Notes: generated by a model from the sequence alone, not told the origin. Positions 51,057-60,473 are shown, counted from the stretch's first letter. The stretch: DNA of 64,000 bases from Chloroflexota bacterium (GCA_016234535.1 JACRBH010000168.1:1-64000); one strand, 5' to 3'. Translations and numbers: made by a program.

Positions 51057-51866
51057 CTAATCCAATTTATGGTTTTTTTTCGAGAAGGCGTATGTGATCC
51101 AATCCACAACGACGGGGAAGAGCATATCAAAAGTGGTGACGATGCGAAACCACCACGGAATGACCAGACTGCGGCGCGGGCGTTTGGCAACATCCACAAC
51201 GCGGCGCGCAACATACTCGGAAGTCATGTGAATGTTGATCCACTTTTTTATTGAGCCATAGGCTTCGTTCTTTCCAACATGCTGCCCAAACTCTGTGGCG
51301 GCGGGGCCGGGATAAATGCCGCTGACTTTGATACCCAGCGGCGCGACTTCTCGGCGGAGCGCATCTGTAAAACCACGCACGCCATGCTTGCTGGCGGAAT
51401 AACTCGTAATGAGCGGGGAGGCGATGAGACCCGCAACGGAAATCATATTGATGATGTGGCCTTCGCGGCGTTTTAGCATGTATGGCAAAACCACGCGGGT
51501 GACATGCATGAGCGCAGTCAAGTTGACCTGCACAAGCATATCGATATCGCGCACCGAAGAATGATTCTCGAACCAATCCACGCGGCCAATGCCTGCGTTA
51601 TTAAAAAGAATATCGATTTGACCATACAGATCAAGCGTGGACTTCACCATGTTATCCACATCGGCCGGGTTGATAATGTCCACTGGAATGGCAATGGCTT
51701 CGCCGCCCGCATCTTGAATTTTTGCGGCGAGGGCTTGTAACCGGTCAATGCGGCGCGCGGCCAGGACAACTTTGCAGCCTTCCTTTGCAAAGAGCAGCGC
51801 GGCATCTTCTCCAAAGCCAGAAGATGCGCCGGTGATGAGGATAACTTTGTCTTTCAAATTTTGCAT
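51057..51866 (-). CDS. Short-chain dehydrogenase/reductase
   Basis: This 269-aa classical SDR has the coenzyme motif TGASSGFGEDAA, NNAG in FNNAGIG, and a catalytic YSASKHGV with Tyr and Lys. The start at 51866 (MQNLKDKV) is used; the longer ORF runs into an upstream palindrome. The C-terminal tail (RSLVIPWWFRIVTTFDMLFPVVVDWITYAF) is hydrophobic and may touch the membrane, as in some lipid-acting SDRs. The substrate cannot be told. It lies 9 bases before the M24 peptidase gene on the same strand, so they form an operon. Confidence 0.88.
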   Translation of the reverse strand: MQNLKDKVILITGASSGFGEDAALLFAKEGCKVVLAARRIDRLQALAAKIQDAGGEAIAIPVDIINPADVDNMVKSTLDLYGQIDILFNNAGIGRVDWFENHSSVRDIDMLVQVNLTALMHVTRVVLPYMLKRREGHIINMISVAGLIASPLITSYSASKHGVRGFTDALRREVAPLGIKVSGIYPGPAATEFGQHVGKNEAYGSIKKWINIHMTSEYVARRVVDVAKRPRRSLVIPWWFRIVTTFDMLFPVVVDWITYAFSKKNHKLD

Positions 51867-51885
51867 GAATGAGTTATTTCCAACC

Positions 51886-51957
51886 ATGTCACCCTGAGCG
51901 GCAGCGAAGGGTCTCTACGCTAACCTAAGAGGTTCTTCGCTCCGCTCAGAACGACAT
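51886..51957. repeat. Palindromic repeat related to R1 (copy h)
   Basis: It has ATGTCACCCTGAGCGGCAGCG and CGCTCCGCTCAGAACGACAT ends and GGTCTCT/AGAGGTTCTTCGC inner arms. The GAGCG core differs from R1, so it may be a sister family. Confidence 0.6.
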
Positions 51958-51971
51958 TGAATAAAACAAAA

Positions 51972-52008
51972 AAGGTGACGCGAGTAATTTTATCACCCGC
52001 GTCACCTT
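51972..52008 (-). terminator. Orphan minus-strand terminator
   Basis: AAGGTGACGCG and CGCGTCACCTT are perfect 11-base arms. On the minus strand the stem is followed by TTTTTTGTTTTA, a typical intrinsic terminator tail. No minus-strand gene ends here, so it may end an unseen small RNA or a lost gene. Confidence 0.65.
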
Positions 52009-52041
52009 GAAGTATAATTTCAACTAGAAGGGAAATCAATC

Positions 52042-52077
52042 ATGTATCAACAACCGATACAGACACTCTCTTTTTAG
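52042..52077 (+). CDS. Possible 11-codon leader ORF
   Basis: ATG at 52042 encodes MYQQPIQTLSF and stops at 52075-52077. AAGGGA lies eight bases upstream and TATAAT at 52013-52018. It precedes the lipoprotein gene by 90 bases. Whether it is translated is unknown; a leader peptide or chance are both possible. Confidence 0.2.
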   Translation: MYQQPIQTLSF

Positions 52078-52167
52078 TAGCTATAAATTAAATTATTCGC
52101 TCCCGCCTCCAAGCTTCGTCTTCTAATGCAATTAACTCCCATAACAAAACCATGAGGTAAAGGACAA

Positions 52168-53226
52168 ATGCAAAAAAGAAACGATATTCTAATATTAAGC
52201 CTTCTGATAATAATGGCCATCACCGCCTGTCAAAGTAGTGCAACAGCCGCGCCATTTCCAACGCCAACTCCCACGGCACCCGCTTCCATTCAGCAAAAGA
52301 AAGCAGCCATTCTTCAAGAGATTACTGCACTTGTAGATCAATACAATGCCTTCCTTGAAAAGGAAAAACAAACAGGAAATTTCGTTACCTTTGAACTCCC
52401 TGATGGCAGTGAAGGATTTCTACTCACAAACGAATCTCTGAAACGTGCCCAGCAAAAAGAAACGGAAGTACGGAACAAAATTGCCGAACTCAATGAGGCG
52501 TATTATCAGTTGGCTTCCCAGGAAAATTCAAAGGGAGCATACCCAAATCCACAATATGCCGCCACCCGTGAATTCCGAATAGCGATGGGCGAATACTCTG
52601 GCCCTACCAAGGAAGAATGGGAAAACGGAACATACGTTTCGATCTATTCAGCAGACAGCGGCGGTTATCCAAAGGTGGCAATTGGCGACCTGTATCTCAT
52701 AGTGAAAGAGAGCGAGATACTCAACGCCACGGCTCAAGCCAAATATGAGGAACACCTAGATTCACTACCTGTGCCTGAAAATATAATTCAAGCCATCCAA
52801 AGAATAGAAGGGAAGGAAAGCCACGTCAAAGTGGGATATTCGTCGGGCTTTTCAGATCCAAGTCTGCCAGGCTTGGTCCTCAACACATACCAAACCGAAA
52901 CTAGATACTACGCCTTTGATGATCAGATCAGCCAGATCATTGCTATCAATCCCGTAGAAATGCCATCAGATAGTGAACCTATCTCGATAGAGGAATTGGA
53001 GAAAATAGCGCGAAACCTGGTGGCTCGGGCTTCTCCCGGCATAAACCTGGACGCGCTTACCCCCGACCACGGAGAGAAACGCGCAGGGAATATTGCAAAC
53101 CTTTTCTTCCGTTGGATCGACATCAGCAAAATGCTTAGCAACGGGAACCATCCATACATTCAGATAGGGTTGACAGGAAAAGGAGAACTGCTCAATTACA
53201 TCAACCTCATCCCACTGGCGAGATAA
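52168..53226 (+). CDS. Uncharacterised lipoprotein with coiled-coil segment
   Basis: This is a 352-aa protein with a signal peptide and lipobox AITAC, so it is anchored outside the membrane. A Pro/Thr linker is followed by a helical, coiled-coil-like segment (residues ~45-70 and ~105-125) and a mixed domain containing YKVGYSSGFSDPSLPGL-like strands and a C-terminal IQIGLTGKGELLNYINLIP. AAAGGA lies five bases upstream of the ATG. I do not recognise the family. It is convergent with lon, with a terminator between. Confidence 0.7.
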   Translation: MQKRNDILILSLLIIMAITACQSSATAAPFPTPTPTAPASIQQKKAAILQEITALVDQYNAFLEKEKQTGNFVTFELPDGSEGFLLTNESLKRAQQKETEVRNKIAELNEAYYQLASQENSKGAYPNPQYAATREFRIAMGEYSGPTKEEWENGTYVSIYSADSGGYPKVAIGDLYLIVKESEILNATAQAKYEEHLDSLPVPENIIQAIQRIEGKESHVKVGYSSGFSDPSLPGLVLNTYQTETRYYAFDDQISQIIAINPVEMPSDSEPISIEELEKIARNLVARASPGINLDALTPDHGEKRAGNIANLFFRWIDISKMLSNGNHPYIQIGLTGKGELLNYINLIPLAR

Positions 53227-53232
53227 AAAATA

Positions 53233-53275
53233 AAAAAAAACGGCGTCCCCAAAAGAGGTTGCCGTTTTTGCTTTT
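53233..53275. terminator. Bidirectional terminator between lipoprotein and lon
   Basis: AAAAAACGGCgTCCCC and GAGGttGCCGTTTTT form an imperfect hairpin flanked by A- and T-runs, between the two convergent genes. Confidence 0.75.
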
Positions 53276-53277
53276 AA

Positions 53278-55752
53278 CTATTCATCACCCGCATCATCTC
53301 TTACATGTTTCTTCGGCCTCGGCGGCTCGACTGTGACCTTATCTGAAAGCGCAATTGCGAGAACATCATCCATGTGTTTGATGGGGATGATCTTCAACTC
53401 AGATCTGGCAGTCTTGGGAAGTTCCACCAGATCCTTCATATTCTTTTCTGGAAGAAGCACGGTCTTCAAGCCCGCACGATGCGCGGCGAGGACTTTCTCA
53501 CGCACGCCGCCAATTGGGAGCACACGTCCGCGCAGGGTGATCTCGCCGGTCATGCCCACGTGACGTAACACTGCCCGTCCCGTCAGCGCAGAGATGATGG
53601 CTGTCGCCATGGTAATGCCAGCCGAAGGGCCATCCTTGGGAATTCCGCCTTCGGGCATGTGGACGTGAATATCCAAACGATCAAAGATATCCAGGTCAAT
53701 GTTCAATGAAGCAGCGCGTGACTTGATATACGTCAACGCAGCCTGACCTGATTCCTGCATCACTTCGCCCATCTGACCGGTCATCTGCATAATACCTTTG
53801 CCTTCGATGATGGCAACTTCCACAGACATGATCTCGCCGCCTGTTTCAGTCCACGCGAGGCTGGTGGCAACGCCAACTTCATCGGTACGTTCCGCTTCAG
53901 ATTGAAAGACTTGCTGCGGGCCAAGCAACTTTTCGATCATGTCCGCTGCAATGGAAATCGGATACTTCTTCCCCTCCGCTTTCAGGCGCGCAACTTTTCG
54001 GCTCACCCGTCCGATCTCACGCTCCAGATTACGCACACCCGCTTCATAAGTATATTCACGGATAATACGTTGCAATGCGGCAGGTTCAAAGGCCATGCCG
54101 AGATTGTCAATTCCATTCTCTTCGATCTGGCGCGGAATGAGATAGCGGTTTGCGATCTCCATCTTTTCTTCTTCAATGTAGCCGGGGAACTCGATCACTT
54201 CCATGCGATCCAACAATGGCGACGGAATGTTTGCCAATGAATTAGCTGTGGTCACAAACATCACCTTGGAAAGATCGAAAGGCAATTCCAGGTAGTGGTC
54301 ACTAAAAGCAAAGTTCTGCTCCGGGTCGAGCACCTCAAGCATGGCCGAGGCGGGATCGCCTCTAAAGTCAGAATACAGCTTGTCGATTTCATCCAGCATA
54401 AAGAGCGGATTCGCTGTGCCGGCGCGCTTCATCGTTTGCAGAATGCGCCCCGGCAGAGCGCCGATGTATGTGCGGCGATGTCCACGGATCTCGGCTTCGT
54501 CACGCACGCCGCCGAGAGAGACGCGCACGAACTTGCGTCCCAACGCATCCGCGATGGAACGGCCTAACGAAGTCTTGCCGACTCCGGGCGGCCCAACAAA
54601 ACAAAGTATCGGCTGACGTTCCTTCTTCGGTTTGAGCGAACGCACCGCAATATATTCGAGAATTCTTTCCTTGGCTTTCTTCAAGCCATAATGATCGCGT
54701 TCCAAAATCTTCGCAGCATTCTTTACATCCAAATTATCGGGCGACGAATTGCTCCAGGGCAGGTCAACGATCCAATCAATGTATGTGCGGATCATCCCCA
54801 CTTCAGGAGACATCGGCGGCATTTGATTCAAGCGTTCCAATTCCTTGAGCGCAACAGCTTTTGCTTCTTCTGGAAGATTGGCGGCATCCACTTTTTTCTT
54901 TAGATCAGAAGCATCGCGGGTAAAAATATCACCTTCGCCCAATTCCGTTTGGATCTGCTTCATCTGTTCGCGCAGATAAAACTCGCGTTGACTCTTGTCC
55001 ACTTCATTCTGAACGCGCGAATGGATCTCATCTTCCAGTTCGAGCACATCCACTTCCTGCGCCAACAAATTATTCAACATGCCCAAACGCGCTTTGGGGT
55101 CTAGGATCATCAGCAAGCGCAGTTTCGATTCGTATGTAAACGAAAGCGAGGTGGAGATCATATCTGAAAGCCAGCCTGGTTCCGAAATGTTCAAGGCGAA
55201 TAAATGCGCTTCTTCGGGAATGGAGCGATCCAATTGCACACAGCGCTCGAACAGACTCAACGCGGAACGCATCAACGCTTGAGTTTGCCGGTCTGCAACT
55301 TGCGGTTCATTGATGACGCGCGCGCGCACTTTTAGATAAGGCTTCGTGCGAATAAACTCAACGATCTCAACCCGCTTGCGTCCCTGCACCAGCGCGGAGC
55401 GTGAACCATCGGGCATGTTCAACAAACGCCCAACCGCCATCTCGACACCGATCGGCAAAAAGTCATCCACGCCGGGTTCATCGAGTTCGGAATCTTTTTG
55501 TGTGAGTCCGATCACAGTTTGTTCCTTGCGCTGCGCTTCTTGCACAGCCAGCAATGAAGCCTCGCGCCCGACAAAGATCGGCGAAACCATGCGCGGGAAA
55601 ATGACCATATCGCGCAATGGCAGCACCACGGCCTCGATCAAACCGTCAGCGTTCGGCTCCATATTCGGAACACGATACAGCTCCTCGGTCCGCTGTGACA
55701 GCGTGAGGTCAAAATTATCTTCTTCTTCGTTCCAATCAGATTGATGATTCAT
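53278..55752 (-). CDS. lon: ATP-dependent protease Lon
   Basis: This 824-aa protease has an N-terminal LON substrate domain (~35-235), a coiled coil, a AAA+ domain with Walker [10 protein letters not shown] near residue 388 and Walker [10 protein letters not shown], and a C-terminal serine protease domain with [10 protein letters not shown] (catalytic Ser ~711) and the catalytic Lys in [11 protein letters not shown]. It is complete and of usual length. It degrades misfolded and regulatory proteins in the cytoplasm. Its start overlaps the folC stop as ATGA, so the two genes are translationally coupled, an unusual pairing. Confidence 0.97.
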   Translation of the reverse strand: MNHQSDWNEEEDNFDLTLSQRTEELYRVPNMEPNADGLIEAVVLPLRDMVIFPRMVSPIFVGREASLLAVQEAQRKEQTVIGLTQKDSELDEPGVDDFLPIGVEMAVGRLLNMPDGSRSALVQGRKRVEIVEFIRTKPYLKVRARVINEPQVADRQTQALMRSALSLFERCVQLDRSIPEEAHLFALNISEPGWLSDMISTSLSFTYESKLRLLMILDPKARLGMLNNLLAQEVDVLELEDEIHSRVQNEVDKSQREFYLREQMKQIQTELGEGDIFTRDASDLKKKVDAANLPEEAKAVALKELERLNQMPPMSPEVGMIRTYIDWIVDLPWSNSSPDNLDVKNAAKILERDHYGLKKAKERILEYIAVRSLKPKKERQPILCFVGPPGVGKTSLGRSIADALGRKFVRVSLGGVRDEAEIRGHRRTYIGALPGRILQTMKRAGTANPLFMLDEIDKLYSDFRGDPASAMLEVLDPEQNFAFSDHYLELPFDLSKVMFVTTANSLANIPSPLLDRMEVIEFPGYIEEEKMEIANRYLIPRQIEENGIDNLGMAFEPAALQRIIREYTYEAGVRNLEREIGRVSRKVARLKAEGKKYPISIAADMIEKLLGPQQVFQSEAERTDEVGVATSLAWTETGGEIMSVEVAIIEGKGIMQMTGQMGEVMQESGQAALTYIKSRAASLNIDLDIFDRLDIHVHMPEGGIPKDGPSAGITMATAIISALTGRAVLRHVGMTGEITLRGRVLPIGGVREKVLAAHRAGLKTVLLPEKNMKDLVELPKTARSELKIIPIKHMDDVLAIALSDKVTVEPPRPKKHVRDDAGDE

Positions 55753-57077
55753 TTATTTTTCCATGCAGACATGACTTCCGCTGTGACGAACATACTTCCA
55801 GCGGATAAGACAATGCTACCATCTTTTGATGACAATTCCAGCGCCCGCGCCAATGCGGATTTGACAGGAGTAACCGCTTCCGACTCCGCCCCAGCCTGCT
55901 CGGCCAACTGTTGAATTTTCTCCACTTCCAGCGCGCGCGGATGATCGGCGCGCGTGATGATAATTTTCTTGATCTTCGATTTCAACTCCGCAAACATGCC
56001 GGGAATATTTTTATCCTCTGATGCGCCAAAGATCAGATAAACTTTTCTGCCGGGGAAATATGTTTCAAGAGTCTCGCTCAACTTCGCGAACGAATCCTGA
56101 TTATGCGCCGAGTCAAAGATCACAGGCGGATCGCGCCGCGCGATTTCAAAGCGGGCGCGCCATTGTACTTGAGAAAAGCCTTTTTGTATCTGTTCGTCAG
56201 AAATTGGAATTCCGCTGACCTTTAAGGCTGTGTAAGCAGTAGCGGCGTTTTCCACTTGGTGGTTGCCCAGTAAGGGAATTCGTAATTTGACGATAGACGA
56301 TTGACCGTTGACCGTCCATCGTCCGCCGTCCACGGTCAGTCTTTGCCCCTCCAATGACGACTCAATCAACTCAAACTTTACGTCGCGCCCGACAAGGGTT
56401 AAATCTGAATTTTTTAGCTTGGCTACGCGCTCCAACACTGTAAGAGCTTCTTCCTTTTGCGGGGATGAAACCACGGGCACACCATCTTTGATGATGCCAG
56501 CCTTCTCGCCGGCGATCAATGTCAATGTGTTTCCAAGCACGGCGGTATGGTCATACGAAAGTGATGTGATGACCGAAACCTTCGGCGTGACGATGTTGGT
56601 CGCGTCCAGCCGCCCGCCGAGTCCCACTTCAAACACCGCCGCGTTGACTCCGTATTTTCCAAACGCCAGGAATGCCAAAGCGGTGGTAATTTCAAACGTG
56701 GTCAGGAACGGAACACGCGACACGGCGGGTTTTATCTCTTCCACCAACTCAGCCAATTGCTCATGCGAGATCGGCTCACCGTTGATTTGAATCCGCTCTG
56801 TGTAATCCAGCAAATGCGGCGAGGTATATAACCCAACTTTATAACCTGCAACCTGCAACCCTGATGCACACATCGCGGAAGTGGAGCCTTTGCCCTTCGT
56901 CCCCGCTACATGGATGATGGGATACTTACTCTGCGGGTTGCCCAAAGACTCCATCAGCGCGAACATGCGGTCGAGGTTGAAATCCGCCTTGGCAAGTTCG
57001 GAGGAATGTTTAAGGCTATAATCCACGAAAGAATAAAGGTAATCGAGGGCGTTGTTGTATGCGGTTTCAGTGTCCAT
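55749..57077 (-). CDS. folC: Folylpolyglutamate synthase/dihydrofolate synthase
   Basis: This 442-aa Mur-ligase-fold enzyme adds glutamate to folates. It has the P-loop VAGTKGKGSTS, the folate/ATP region SYDHTAVLGNTL then IAGEKAGI, and the C-terminal DSAHNQDS motif. The start at 57077 (MDTETAYNNAL) is used over the upstream ATG. Residues ~247-263 (RLTVDGGRWTVNGQSSI) are encoded by an R3 palindromic repeat; they sit between the P-loop domain and the strand RIPLLGNHQ, where the family has a loop. The frame is intact. The insertion probably sits on the surface and is tolerated. Confidence 0.94.
   Translation of the reverse strand: MDTETAYNNALDYLYSFVDYSLKHSSELAKADFNLDRMFALMESLGNPQSKYPIIHVAGTKGKGSTSAMCASGLQVAGYKVGLYTSPHLLDYTERIQINGEPISHEQLAELVEEIKPAVSRVPFLTTFEITTALAFLAFGKYGVNAAVFEVGLGGRLDATNIVTPKVSVITSLSYDHTAVLGNTLTLIAGEKAGIIKDGVPVVSSPQKEEALTVLERVAKLKNSDLTLVGRDVKFELIESSLEGQRLTVDGGRWTVNGQSSIVKLRIPLLGNHQVENAATAYTALKVSGIPISDEQIQKGFSQVQWRARFEIARRDPPVIFDSAHNQDSFAKLSETLETYFPGRKVYLIFGASEDKNIPGMFAELKSKIKKIIITRADHPRALEVEKIQQLAEQAGAESEAVTPVKSALARALELSSKDGSIVLSAGSMFVTAEVMSAWKNK
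56289..56339. repeat. GACGGT/ACCGTC repeat inside folC (family R3)
   Basis: GACGATAGACGATTGACCGTTG and ACCGTCCATCGTCCGCCGTCC are built of GACGGT-like blocks also seen at 31895-31948. It is read in frame as part of FolC. Confidence 0.7.
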
Positions 57078-57188
57078 AAATGGGATTGTAATCGGCGGGT
57101 AGGTCAAGTGCAAGAGGATATTATTCTTTATGCAAGAAAAGCATAAATCCTATTGATAGAAATTCTCTTTTACCAACAGGGTAGTTGA

Positions 57189-59300
57189 CTAAGATGGCGT
57201 TTCAGCCTTTTTAGGATCAAAAGGTATTTGAATAATTAATGGCCGTTGACTTCTGATACCTTTTCCAAAAACTATAGCATGCAATTGAGGCAAATTGGGG
57301 ATTATAGAAACATAAGATGACCCATATACATTACTTAGAAAATTTAAACTTGTATCATCAAAACAATTAAAACTAATAACCGTATTGCACTGAGTAAGAA
57401 TTGATTTACTAACCGTGGCTGTGCGCTGAGCAACAACTAATAACCCTACTCCATACTTTCTTCCCTGCAACGCGATTTGAGCAATCTTTCCAACCAACCC
57501 TCGAGAGTCATAATCACCAAGACCCATAGTGCTAGGCTCTGGCATTACGGTATGTGCTTCATCAACTACTATTAATACTTTGGGCGCTTTTCCTATATTA
57601 TCTTTTGCGTAATTCAACAAACAAGTCAAATACATCTCTGTGATGAACAAAGTAGCTTTTGAGTTAGATATTTCTTCGAGAGTAATAATACCAATTCTAT
57701 TATTATCATCAACTGTAGTTAAGAACTCCTGAATTGCCTTTTGAACATCTTCTCTTATTTTTTTAGCAAAGCCTTCCAAAGCCTTTTTTTCAGCTCCTGC
57801 GCCATAAGTGCCCGTCTCAACATCAAACAGTTTTTTATTTAATTCTGTTACATTTTCAGCCGACAAAGAAAGATTTTTAGGAGCAAGATCGCTTAGACGA
57901 GCTTCAAATCTAGCTGTTAAGTCGATACTAAGGACTTTCAATCCTTTATCAACTGAATGACGAATTAAATCAAACGCTAATTCTGTTTTTCCTGAACCTG
58001 TAACTCCCAATATCGCTGTATGATGATCCATGTTTTTAAGAAAAGGTCCAGCAACCTTTAACTCCGTACCAGGTAAATTTCCATAAACAAAATCATTATC
58101 TTGCGAAATATCTATACCCTCACCAAAAGATTCGTTTTCTGCAAAAACAGGCGTGTTCATTCTTGGAACCCAAGGATGTTTCAGGAATCCTTGTTTTTCA
58201 TCCATTATCCCCAATTGCGTAGCGCTACCAAGTTGAAATCCGTGACGATTGGATTGAAAAACTTCTTCTTCAGTACTACCGCTCGTAATCTGATAATACA
58301 CACGCTTTCCACCAATCTCACACCAAACTAGCAATCCTTCCCAACATACTTTGGGATCCCAAATTTCAAATTTGACTTCTGCTATCGTAGATTTTTCAAC
58401 AATAAATCCAACCAATTTTGATTTAGAACCACCCCCAAGTGCTTCCGAAATTTCAGCATCGGCAACACTTGCAGACTGATCTGCATCATACATAAACCCA
58501 TCTGTAAGTCCTTCAAGTTTGTCTTTATATTCTTTTACAACCAATCCAGTTCCAACTAACTCAGCACCTTGAGGTTCATAAAAGAGGGGCAAAATTAAGC
58601 TTTGCTTTCCATCCACTTGTTGAAATATTTTTATTGATTCATTTGTCCATTTGGTGCTAGATTGAATTGTGACACGAACTATATTCGGCCAGTCTGTACG
58701 CATCACATGACCTACAGGCTGACGTCGAGTTTTTTGAAATGATAATCTGGATAGTAGCTGAGGTAATCTAAGAGGCCAAATAACGACGAAAATACCCCAA
58801 AATAAAACCAACATAACTGTTTGTAAAGATTGCACGCCTTTGAAAGAAAAAACCGCATATAAAAACACTACTGAATAAAGAACTCTTGCCTGTCCCAAAA
58901 CAATGGCTGGTTGGTAACATAATTCTGCTAGTCTTATAAGTTTTGGATTCTGAACTTCAAATGAATATATCGCCGTTGTCGTTATTGACAGAAAAAACAC
59001 AAATATTAGATATGAGAACATTGCCCACCAGAACACTTTAGGTGCAACATCATACACGCCCATTAATGTAATTACCCCCATCAATGAATTAACCATTGAA
59101 TCGGCAGGCTTTGTATAATATTTTTCCAACAATGCAATCCCAATAACAATTAACAAAAGAGCATTTTGAAATATCAAAGCGTCTTGTGAATCTCGTGGGA
59201 TAATAGAACCTGTAAAAAGATAGGATAAGCCTGATATAACTATAGTAGAAGACAATAAAATAATTACTCTTACCCAAGGTGCAATATAGTCTTTATTCAT
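57189..59300 (-). CDS. HerA/FtsK-like ATPase with N-terminal membrane domain
   Basis: This 703-aa protein has about six N-terminal helices (~10-190), a beta-rich middle (~200-410) and a HerA-like (DUF87) ATPase domain. The Walker A is GVTGSGKTELAF near residue 433 and the Walker B is VLIVVDEAHTVMP near residue 577; an Arg-finger-like region is QGRKYGVGLLVVAQRT. Such ATPases pump DNA or act with nucleases, and membrane forms are common in defence loci. No nuclease (NurA) or other partner is adjacent. The gene is plainly richer in A and T than its neighbours, which suggests acquisition. Start RBS GGAGG lies upstream of 59300. Confidence 0.85.
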   Translation of the reverse strand: MNKDYIAPWVRVIILLSSTIVISGLSYLFTGSIIPRDSQDALIFQNALLLIVIGIALLEKYYTKPADSMVNSLMGVITLMGVYDVAPKVFWWAMFSYLIFVFFLSITTTAIYSFEVQNPKLIRLAELCYQPAIVLGQARVLYSVVFLYAVFSFKGVQSLQTVMLVLFWGIFVVIWPLRLPQLLSRLSFQKTRRQPVGHVMRTDWPNIVRVTIQSSTKWTNESIKIFQQVDGKQSLILPLFYEPQGAELVGTGLVVKEYKDKLEGLTDGFMYDADQSASVADAEISEALGGGSKSKLVGFIVEKSTIAEVKFEIWDPKVCWEGLLVWCEIGGKRVYYQITSGSTEEEVFQSNRHGFQLGSATQLGIMDEKQGFLKHPWVPRMNTPVFAENESFGEGIDISQDNDFVYGNLPGTELKVAGPFLKNMDHHTAILGVTGSGKTELAFDLIRHSVDKGLKVLSIDLTARFEARLSDLAPKNLSLSAENVTELNKKLFDVETGTYGAGAEKKALEGFAKKIREDVQKAIQEFLTTVDDNNRIGIITLEEISNSKATLFITEMYLTCLLNYAKDNIGKAPKVLIVVDEAHTVMPEPSTMGLGDYDSRGLVGKIAQIALQGRKYGVGLLVVAQRTATVSKSILTQCNTVISFNCFDDTSLNFLSNVYGSSYVSIIPNLPQLHAIVFGKGIRSQRPLIIQIPFDPKKAETPS

Positions 59301-59374
59301 AACAACCTCCCAAAATTCATTCTATAGCTCAATTATGCCAATAATATCATTAGTTTACTTAGGGACATAACTAA

Positions 59375-59461
59375 ATGACAGTTGCCACCCTCACCATCCA
59401 CCTGCACCTCCCCACTTGCTCGCTGACGCAGTCCCTCAAAGAAAAGCGCGGATATGATTAA
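59375..59461 (+). pseudogene. Far copy A: truncated 5' end of the DUF503 gene
   Basis: ATG at 59375 with AGGGA nine bases upstream encodes MTVATLTIHLHLPTC then SLTQSLKEKRG and a stop after YD. The first part matches the DUF503 protein encoded at 61259-61540. It has the native-looking start and ribosome site, which the working copy has lost, plus a 9-base expansion. It marks the original start of the DUF503 gene before the cassettes entered. Confidence 0.88.
59384..59449 (+). repeat. Direct repeat A (66 bp) of the DUF503 5' end
   Basis: GCCACCCTCACCATCCAC to AAAGAAAAGCGC. Compared with repeat B it has two base changes and a 9-base expansion. It lies upstream of the first toxin-antitoxin cassette. 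Confidence 0.88.
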
Positions 59462-59505
59462 TTCCTCTGTTGTATAATAAATCCAATGGAAAGCAAAGGT
59501 GTTGT

Positions 59506-60000
59506 ATGAAACAAAAGCCATCCCCACAACAAGTGAATGAGCGCATTGTTCAGCTTGAAAGTGAAATCCAGCGTTCGCAAAGCGAACTGGCTGTTCTACG
59601 TTCCCAAAAGCTGGTGGACGCACTTTTGAAGGCAGATGCATCCCCGCTACGCGAAAACCACACAGTTGTCCGCACCGAACAAGGGTTGACCGTCAAAGGC
59701 ACCCGCCTCACGCTGTATTACATCATGGATTCCATAAAAGAAAATAACTCCCTGAAAAACATCCGCGACATTTACGAGTTGACCGACGAGGAAATGCTGG
59801 ATATTCTCGATTACATCCACTTGCACAAAGAGGAAGTGGAAAAGGAATACCAGGAAGTTCTACAATCTGCAGAACGCAACCGCAAATACTGGGAAGAACA
59901 CAACCGTGAAGTAATGAAAAAAACCTATCAACAACGGGAAACTGTCCGCGCGAAGTTGAGAGAATGGCGGGAACAATATCACGCGGAAAACAAACCATGA
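59506..60000 (+). CDS. DUF433-type antitoxin with long coiled-coil ends
   Basis: This 164-aa protein starts at 59506 (MKQKPSPQQV) with AAAGG six bases upstream. The N-terminal ~45 residues form a coiled coil (NERIVQLESEIQRSQSEL), the centre (~55-110) is DUF433-like (VKGTRLTLYYIMDSIKENNS then IRDIYELTDEEMLDILDYI), a winged-helix type found in antitoxins, and the C-terminus is a long charged helix. Its stop overlaps the next start as ATGA. With the DUF5615 neighbour it forms a type II toxin-antitoxin pair of the kind often called DUF433-DUF5615. The coiled-coil ends are longer than in the minimal family. Confidence 0.82.
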   Translation: MKQKPSPQQVNERIVQLESEIQRSQSELAVLRSQKLVDALLKADASPLRENHTVVRTEQGLTVKGTRLTLYYIMDSIKENNSLKNIRDIYELTDEEMLDILDYIHLHKEEVEKEYQEVLQSAERNRKYWEEHNREVMKKTYQQRETVRAKLREWREQYHAENKP

Positions 60001-60389
60001 AAGTTCTTCTTGACCATCACATGAAAAAGCAGGGAATATTGCTCTGGGCAACCATGGGAAGTGAAGGCTGGCTCAAATTGCTGGACATCCCCATGCTAAC
60101 CTTCGATGATGTGGGACTTCCGATCAACAGCAACGACCGTGAAGTTTGGCGTTTTGCACAAACACAGCAATTGATTCTTCTCACGGGAAACCGAAATAAG
60201 GATGGCGCAGATTCACTGGAACAAACCATTCAAGATGAAAACACGCCAAATTCGCTTCCCGTAGTCACGATCGGAATCGTAGACCGCCTAGAAGAAAGCG
60301 TATATCGAGAACAATGCGCCGAGCGGCTTGTGGAAATCATTTTGAACATCGAAAACTATCTTGGCATTGGGCGGATTTACATCCCATAA
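59997..60389 (+). CDS. DUF5615/PIN-like toxin
   Basis: This 130-aa protein starts MKVLLDHHMKKQG, with the early Asp typical of DUF5615 (PIN-like) ribonuclease toxins. A second block reads LTFDDVGLPINSNDREVWRFAQTQQLILLTGNRNKDG, matching the D.xI..A...gxxxLTxDxDF region, in modified form: the usual TxDxDF is TGNRNKDG. Overlap with the antitoxin by ATGA supports a coupled pair. The stop at 60387-60389 lies 20 bases before the TTGCTCGCC start of direct repeat B. The RNA target is unknown, and loss of one acidic position may weaken catalysis. Confidence 0.8.
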   Translation: MKVLLDHHMKKQGILLWATMGSEGWLKLLDIPMLTFDDVGLPINSNDREVWRFAQTQQLILLTGNRNKDGADSLEQTIQDENTPNSLPVVTIGIVDRLEESVYREQCAERLVEIILNIENYLGIGRIYIP

Positions 60390-60409
60390 AATCCAAAGCA
60401 TAAAATTCC

Positions 60410-60473
60410 CTTGCTCGCCACCCTCACCATCCACCTGCACCTGCCTACTTGCGCTTCCCTCAAAGAAAAGCGC
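60410..60473 (+). repeat. Direct repeat B (64 bp) of the DUF503 5' end
   Basis: CTTGCTC then GCCACCCTCACC to AAAGAAAAGCGC. It matches repeat C with four changes over 57 bp of core, and shares the CTTGCTC leader only with C. An in-frame TTG (60411) could once have started DUF503. Confidence 0.9.

Larger units (their letters stand above)
51867..52167. other. 301-bp divergent intergenic region
   Basis: It holds a palindrome (51886-51957), a minus-strand terminator (51972-52008) with no gene feeding it, a TATAAT box (52013-52018) and an 11-codon ORF (52042-52077). No larger gene is seen. Confidence 0.55.
59450..60416 (+). mobile_element. Toxin-antitoxin cassette 1 inserted in the DUF503 5' end
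   Basis: The 967 bp between direct repeats A and B hold only a DUF433-like antitoxin and a DUF5615/PIN-like toxin, with their own leader. Cassette 1 and cassette 2 share an ATGATT then TGTA(T/A)AATAAATC leader after the repeat. No recombinase or terminal inverted repeats are seen. Confidence 0.72.

Noticed and set aside
57189-59300. Conjugation coupling protein or FtsK
   Set aside because: The motif order and the QGRKYGVGLLVVAQR segment fit HerA/DUF87. No relaxase or type IV genes are nearby.
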